NCBI GenBank assembly: GCA_015501595.1
Contig: JADNRX010000428.1
Span: 1-44,237 of the forward strand
From: Hymenopellis radicata
Taxonomy: Eukaryota > Basidiomycota > Agaricomycetes > Agaricales > Physalacriaceae
Direction of reading: 5' to 3'
Length of the DNA: 44,237 bases
Under the pieces are notes generated by a model that saw only the letters and a program-made list of their open reading frames with translations, ran no database searches and was not told the DNA's origin. This document shows, piece after piece, positions 38,649-44,237 of the stretch. Both the position numbers and the translations under genes were made by a program. Each line of letters begins with the position of its first letter. Position 1 is the first letter of the stretch.

Positions 38649-40767
38649 TCAAAGCAACGCCAACAGTCCATCATCGATCTCCTTATTCTTCGCCGCCTCC
38701 CGCTCCTTCTCCCGGACAGCCTCAGTCTCCCGCGTAAGCACGTACGTAGGTCTCGTATGTGGTTTGTACTCCAGCCGCCGTTTCACGTAGAAACACATAT
38801 ACGCGTTGGATTGCAAACAATCTCCCAGTGAAGAAATCGTCACTCTGTCGAATGGGTTAAATGACAGGCGCGAGCGACGAAACTTTGAACCCACTTGTCG
38901 TCGTCGAAGCGATACCACTACAAGCGGAATCAGTTTGGGTTGCTAGTATTTTTGTGAAGTAGACTAACCTGTTCTCCAGATCGTGCATAATTCGTGTAAT
39001 GGCCGTTGGTCATGTTGCCGTCGTGATTGATGACAGCGAAGAGGTCGTACTCGTACATAATCTTAGGCCCAATTTTCCTACAACCGTCATAATAAGAATA
39101 GAACGCAACGTAATAATTCAACATACACATTCTCTTTGTCGCCCTCTTTCATCACAAGTGAAGTATATGGAGCCATATTAAGCGTTTCTGGGAAGCGCAC
39201 GGGGGTGTCCAATTTGCGTGCCTTCTCTGACGTCTTCTCGAAGCGCTGAACAAGTATGAGCAGGGACGAAACGCCTTTCGAAGAGAGCTTACCTTCAGTT
39301 GAAAACTGAGAACTGGAGGTAGTTTATGAAAGCTTATCCGCTTGCTAGCTTCCTATAGGAGACAAACATTAGCAAGCAAGGCGAAGGAAGAAGCAGTGAC
39401 GAACAGCACGTCCCGATTTCCCGCATTTGTTACAGCTGTAGTCCTTCGAGCCTAATTTTTCCCATTGGGTGTATCTTCACCGCATGTATTAGCGGCGGAG
39501 ACTACGTCTTGGCGGAGAAATTCGAACCTTTTTAGACACCCCGTCAAAGTCGTCTCATCCTTCAGCTCCAGACTGATATCAAGCATGAGATCATGGGCGG
39601 TGCTAACGCTTCCGCATCGTTCGCACTTGACATCGCTCTGACTGGAACCACAAAACGTTGAATGTGTTATGCAGTTGCATGAGATGTTCGTTGACCCTTT
39701 CGAAGTGGTGTGTATGAGATTGATCACGGACAGGAACAATTCATGAGCATCGTTCTGTGCATATCCAGCTAAATCTGGGGCTTTGCGCCAGGTCGTGGAA
39801 AGAAACGTCACGGGGCCATGAGGATCTCGTTCGTCAGAGTAGATCTAGGTGTTCTATGAGCATCTGGAATTCAAATGGAAGGCGTTGGAGTACTTCGCTG
39901 AAGAGCTTGTCCATTTCGCAACAGCAGCAATCTTCAGTTTTGCAGAGATGTCGGTTATGTTTATCCGCAAGAAAGTAGTTGCGTATGAGAGGATTATGAG
40001 CTAGACACTGCAGCACCACGTTAAGGAAACACGTCTGCCCTAGGTTAAGCAGACCGCGTCGGGCTAAGGCTGCTGGTAAATACGGGTGCACCTCGTTTTG
40101 TATTAACTTACCTTGACAAGGAAGAGGCGTTGCAGCTTGAAACGCAGCTTGTTCCTCTTCGGAAGGTGACCAGGATGTAAACGGCCCCCGCGGCTTCTTA
40201 TAGGCTGACGGAGAGAATCAGAAGAGATATATAAGGCAAGCAACCGTGTTACCAGCAAAGGGTGTCTCTCGTTCCTCGACTGCGCTAGTCGCAGCGATGA
40301 AAACTTCGTCAAGCTTGGGATGATAGACGATATCATCGCACTGGTCGCAATGCACTTGACCGGATTTTACATCGACACCTAGAGGTCATGAAGGACTTCA
40401 TCACCAATCAAAGAAGTCGCGTACAGAAGTCATGTTTCGTATCCGTGAGGTGATCAAGAATATGATTCGACCAACATCCCGTAAAGCCGCAGGTAAGACA
40501 GACGGAAGGACGCGTGGGAAGCGCGCGACATCCTGCTGCACCGCATGTGGGCAGAGATACCTACGATACTACGGTCAAAAACACACACACATCTTGACCA
40601 AGCAGAAAACCAACTTTTCTCCGTTTCGGATTGAGGCGAGCGATCCCGTAAAGGTGTACACCAGCGGCGACTACCTTTCTATACCGTTTCATCTGAACGC
40701 CATCTGCGAGTAAGTCGTTCACATGCGGGCATGGGAACTGCCTCGGTGCTCCCTGGTCGTCAGCCAT
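38649..40767 (-). CDS. Ubiquitin carboxyl-terminal hydrolase, Ubp8/USP22 type (SAGA DUB)
   Basis: Twelve exons close exactly to 511 aa: 40660-40767, 40425-40560, 40253-40378, 40112-40204, 39894-40072, 39528-39844, 39405-39474, 39293-39352, 39127-39245, 38969-39077, 38895-38917 and 38649-38844. An N-terminal ZnF-UBP (FPCPHVND, LPTCGAAGCRA, VCLTCGFTGCWSNHI, HDFC, VHCDQCDD) precedes the USP core. The Cys box is GLLNLGQTCFLNVVLQCL, the zinc ribbon is SDVKCERC...YSCNKC, and the His box is NHDGNMTNGHYTNYAR with WYRFDDDKV. NLGQTC plus a ZnF-UBP is the Ubp8/USP22 layout, which removes ubiquitin from histone H2B in the nuclear SAGA complex. The exon 5 acceptor is a tandem NAGNAG (CAGCAG), so one residue may vary. 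Confidence 0.88.
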
Positions 40768-41582
40768 TTGTAGTACGTCGTTTCTAGAGGTTTACACGTT
40801 CACGTGTTACAGTACGGAAGCAAATAGATGAGGGTCGCAGTCAAGAGATTGGTGGAGATCAAGTTCTGTCTAGCTCAAAGTAGATAGATGCAAGGAGAGC
40901 ACCTGGAGGAGGAGGAGAACAAGGTGATGAAGCGGCGCGTCGGTAGTGGTAAGAAGGTGAAAGTGTTTGGTCGTGTTTGGGCGTTACGCCATACATTGTT
41001 TCTTCTTGCCGCTTCGGTTCAACTGTCGCTGTTGAACTAATTGCGATAGCCTTCATTGCGTTTCTCATCTGTTATGATCCTTGCATCGGGCGCTCGCGTC
41101 CCTGTGGGTCCACTTAGATGACCGCATGTGCGGTCCGTCAGACAGGGATCCTGTCCCGGACTGACCGGCAATAGCTTTATTTAATACTAAATAAAAGAAT
41201 GGTATGATGGAATCTATGCATCAATCGTGTAGTGTTCATCGTCTGTCCTGTGCGTGTCAACTTGACGTCGCCGTGTTCTCCGGCTTAAAGCGACCTAGAA
41301 AATGCCAACGGTACTTACTCGCAGTACACTCATAGCTTGATTATGGAGGTGAGCTGGCTTACACACGTGGAGACTGGCATCGACAACGTGGCAAACCGCG
41401 GTACAAGCTAGAGGAAGGACGGAAAGGCATCAAGTTTACTTCGGTGGTTTTTTGCTTTTGTCTTGCAGCATTTGCGAGGAATGACCATGCTAGTCAACTA
41501 AGAACAGATTCCTTGCGGGTATACGAGGTAGTATATGTCTCTGTGACCGGGCGTCGTCCTGTACTGAGTAGTGTAGCACAAT
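40768..41582. other. Intergenic region with small palindromes
   Basis: No gene supported over ~800 bp. It lies between the deubiquitinase start and the 3' end of the F-box paralogue. Two adjacent perfect or near-perfect hairpins, GACCGCATGTGCGGTC (41120-41135) and GACAGGGATCCTGTC (41141-41155), are flanked by GGTCCGTC and GGACTGACC. They could form a larger cruciform. Their meaning is unknown. Confidence 0.45.
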
Positions 41583-43434
41583 CTAACGGCGCTTAGGTGT
41601 ACATAAATGCTGTTTTCTCGCGTCAACCACGCATTGTCAAGGCGCGGATGATACAACACTCACATTAAGCTTCTTCGCATGCTCATGATTATGCGCCTGC
41701 GTCCGACACTCATATCCATACCAGCAATCCTTATCAATCCCTTGTTCACCCGCCGCCCGCAAACTCGTCAGCAGCCAAATGTGCAAATGTTCAGAAATCA
41801 ACTCTTTCAGACACTCCGTACACAGCAAATCGTCTACATTCGTCCACTTCGTCGTATACTCAGGCGTTCGTAGAGCAAATGATTCGTCTAGGATCTTTGC
41901 CAAGAAAACCCGCCGCTCTGGAGAGGGTATTTTATCACATCGAGTGAGGAGTTGTTCTTTAATGTGATGGTTTGTCCGAGGTTGCCAATGAAGAGTTCTG
42001 TTATTGTGGTAGAGCTGAAAGGCACGTCTGTGAGGCCTTGGAGAAACGTCCAATCTGAGGGCATTGCGTTCAAACAGTGACGAGACGATGAAGATGGGAG
42101 AGCAAGCATACTCGATTTGTTCCAGAGATTGACACCGTTCGCTGCATGACAGAATTTACCTTGCATGATGGGTGAGCCAAGCATTCATCGACAAGAAGAA
42201 GATGGACGTACAAACATCGTGTTCTTGAATGGTCTCCAGAATCGAATACCATACCGTATAGTCCGATTCCGTAGGTAGCGCTGGAGGTGTAACCATGCGC
42301 TCCTCCCAGATGGCATTTAACGCGTCGAAAAGGTAGCCTTCGTAAAGTCGACTTCGATGTCATACACCTCCATACCCATGGCCTTTTGGACTGAGTCAGT
42401 GATAGGCTGCAGCTGTCCCGTCTCGTAGGCTTCGATGACCTTGCTAGGTCCAACGAGTAAGGCCAGTTCAGGAAGGATCTCGACTACGCGGCTGTATAAG
42501 TAGACGGCGCGCAGGAGTAGTAGCGCACTTACTAGGAAAATCTCCAGCACTGCAATACGCCGTCCACTTCGCGATTTCAATGACGAACTGCGCGACGACG
42601 TAGATATCTCTGAGGTCCTCGGAGGAAAAGCCTGCTAGAAAGACCATCTTCGCATTCAACTCCTGCGCCTTGTGCGCATCCCACTCGGCGCCCTTGCCAT
42701 AGAAATCTAGGGCATTGCCTTCCCGATCATCGAGCTTCACGTGGAAGATCCTCGAGAACAGCATGAGCCTGAAGGTGGCGCGACGGAAGCTGTGCGATTC
42801 TGTGGCGTTTAGCTTGCTAGTTATGGATGAGCGATCCTTGTACCTAGTAACAGTTTATATTTGAGTTAATGGCGAGTCTTGGAGAGCTCACCTGAAGCTG
42901 AAGGCGTCTTCGAGTTTGACGGCAGCATCAGCGTACTCTTCCAGTAGCTCCTGTTCTTTCCTTGAGAGGGCGGTCACATCCGGCTCCTTTTCCTCTCTAG
43001 GCTGTGAGCCCCCCTCCCCCTCGTCGTCTGAGTCTTCTGTGACAGATTCATCGTCGCTTCCAGCTTTCACTTTGTATTGCACGAGCCGAACAGCTTGTGG
43101 AAAGAGCAGGGCCGATGTACTTCCAGCTCACCCCTCGTACAATGGTTTTGGGATGTTCGCTGAATACTCGGTAGAGGCGCTTAGAGACCCGAGCTGTAGA
43201 TCTGAGGGAGAGGAAGTCGGCAGAGAATTGTAGGATCCTATGGAGTATGTCGTTGGGAAGAGAGTCCATGGAGTCGCGCTCTAGGAGAATTGAAGGCACC
43301 GTTTCCAAGTCAGAGGGGCTTGTAGATATAAACATCTCCCTTTTTGAGTCACCAGGAGTCACCGTCGGGATTACTGCCAAGTGGTTGGTATCCATCAAGA
43401 GAGACCGACGTCTGCCCTCTTGGGGCATATTCAA
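41583..43434 (-). pseudogene. F-box protein gene, paralogue of 2493-4290, with small frameshifts
   Basis: Exons by analogy: 42892-43434, 42533-42843, 42213-42483, 42112-42159, 41664-42054 and 41583-41609. Introns at the same places and phases as in the left-hand paralogue are 48-57 bp. The F-box reads DSMDSLPNDILHRILQFSADFLSLRSTARVSKRLYRVFSEHPKTI. Conserved blocks are FSFRYKDRSS, LLVGPSKVIEAYETG, WTFLQGLTD, FALRTPEYTTKWTNVDDLLCTECLKELISEHLHIWLL and DCWYGYECRTQ...KKLNHLCTPKRR. The frame changes three times within exons: one extra base near 43101-43103, one missing near 42349, and one missing in a T run (41971-41973). Its C-terminal tail is intact where the left copy is broken. Two alternative starts exist (43434 or 43395). 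Confidence 0.65.
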
Positions 43435-44237
43435 GTCGTTAGCGCGTCAAGTTCAACCCCAAAATGACGGACCGGCAACGGTGGCTGTACGATAAGATTG
43501 TGAACGGAGTCAAAAATTCTCGGTGATTGATTGCACCGAATTTGTTTTCGTTTCACTCTTTCTTCCCGTCTCCACTCTACGTTTTCTATAATCGTGCCTA
43601 TCCGACTTAATTTCCCATTATACACGTCAGTGAAGAGCTAAAAGCTTCTTCGAGATGTTAGGGGTAATACCGCTTCAGTAGACTCTGCTCAAAATAATGG
43701 CTCTACCCCTCGTGGCACCGCGTCGCCCATCGTCGAGTTCAACGAAAAGGTGCGCTAGTCGGCCCGCAGAGATAGCGTCAACCCCGTCGTCAAAGCGCTG
43801 AATTCGCCTATAACGTGTGTCTTGTGCGCTCCTTTACACCTTAAATCCGATTTCATCCCACGTCCTGCCAGCGCACCAACCTAGTCCAGATCAGCTCTGA
43901 TGGCGTTCAAAGGGCCGCCAAGCATGTACGTTATATAGCTGACGGGGATAGATCGACGTCTTACTATCGCCTGCAGATCCATGGCATGCTTCTAGCTGAA
44001 TCGTACACCCCCGGACTTGGCGGACGCAGCCACTTCACCTTCATCCGACTGAACCTCACCATCCTGATGAACCCTGGAATCGATCAGTCCTCAACTGGAT
44101 ATTCCTGATATCGCTTTGAATTTTAGTTTCTGGTCTGAAAGGGAAGGACGCGATGACCGCTATGGAGTTGAGTGGCAGCGTTCCTGACCTCGCAGGAGCG
44201 CACGGTTTCATACAGGATATTGGAGTCTTGTGGCTGC
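43435..44237. other. Right edge: upstream region of the F-box paralogue, possibly start of an unrecognised plus-strand gene
   Basis: A short reading (ATG 43699, MALPLVAPRRPSSSSTK, or an overlapping frame …NGSTPRGTASPIVEFNEK) ends at a plausible GT donor. Later stretches could be further exons (ISSDGVQRAAKH, IHGMLLAESYTP). No family was recognised and the gene would run off the window, so no CDS is called. Confidence 0.3.

Noticed and set aside
1..44237. tRNA or rRNA genes
   Set aside because: I looked for tRNA B-box-like motifs (GGTTCGAnTCC) and rRNA-like segments by eye and found none with the right context; a covariance-model scan would be needed to be sure.

Overview
The window looks like a gene-dense piece of an agaricomycete (mushroom-forming basidiomycete) nuclear genome. 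The genes are cut by many GT-AG introns of about 40-60 bp. The families are typical of that group: F-box/LRR-like proteins, fungal arrestins, DUF6699-type proteins, multi-pass receptor-like membrane proteins and membrane-anchored A1 aspartic proteases. No rRNA, tRNA or CRISPR array was seen. Exon structures were worked out by hand from frame, splice signals and family resemblance. Seven multi-exon models (arrestin, GH27, two proteases, MDR reductase, 7-TM protein, Ubp8-like USP) close exactly in frame, which supports them.

Layout. 1-149: 5' end of an ammonium transporter (-). 472-1435: F-box-like gene (-). 2493-4290: F-box gene (+) with a paralogue at the far end (41583-43434, -); both carry small frameshifts. 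4464-6068: arrestin-like gene (-). 6953-7759: DUF6699-like gene (+). 7901-13774: a TatD-family metal-dependent hydrolase gene (-) split in a coding exon by a 4.8 kb non-LTR retrotransposon (8729-13498, +) with a 33-base poly(A) tail and a target-site duplication of at least 10 bp. 14407-16569: secreted GH27 alpha-galactosidase (+). 17276-18558: low-complexity acidic/proline-rich protein (+). 18910-19924: a 1 kb structure bounded by perfect 67 bp inverted repeats.

20692-30386 is a large inverted duplication. Two arms of about 2.5 kb each hold an F-box/LRR gene copy and the 3' end of an aspartic protease gene. They flank a head-to-head pair of intact membrane-anchored aspartic protease genes (22687-24864 -, 25535-27479 +). 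The right arm's protease piece is a truncated pseudogene. A short dispersed repeat lies at the outer breakpoints and recurs at 38541-38635. 30428-30675 is a MITE-like element. 31030-32567 is a zinc-independent MDR oxidoreductase (-).

32674-36060 is a 3.4 kb non-autonomous DNA transposon. It has terminal inverted repeats of about 550-575 bp, largely built from a 20 bp minisatellite, an exact 9 bp target duplication, and an internal small ORF with a UBZ/Rad18-like CCHC zinc-finger pattern. 37124-38346 is a 7-TM-type membrane protein gene with a GC-AG intron. 38649-40767 is a Ubp8/USP22-type deubiquitinase (SAGA DUB module).

Overall this is a housekeeping neighbourhood remodelled by transposons and segmental duplication. 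Frameshifts occur in the F-box families, the retrotransposon and the disordered gene, while the conserved genes are clean.
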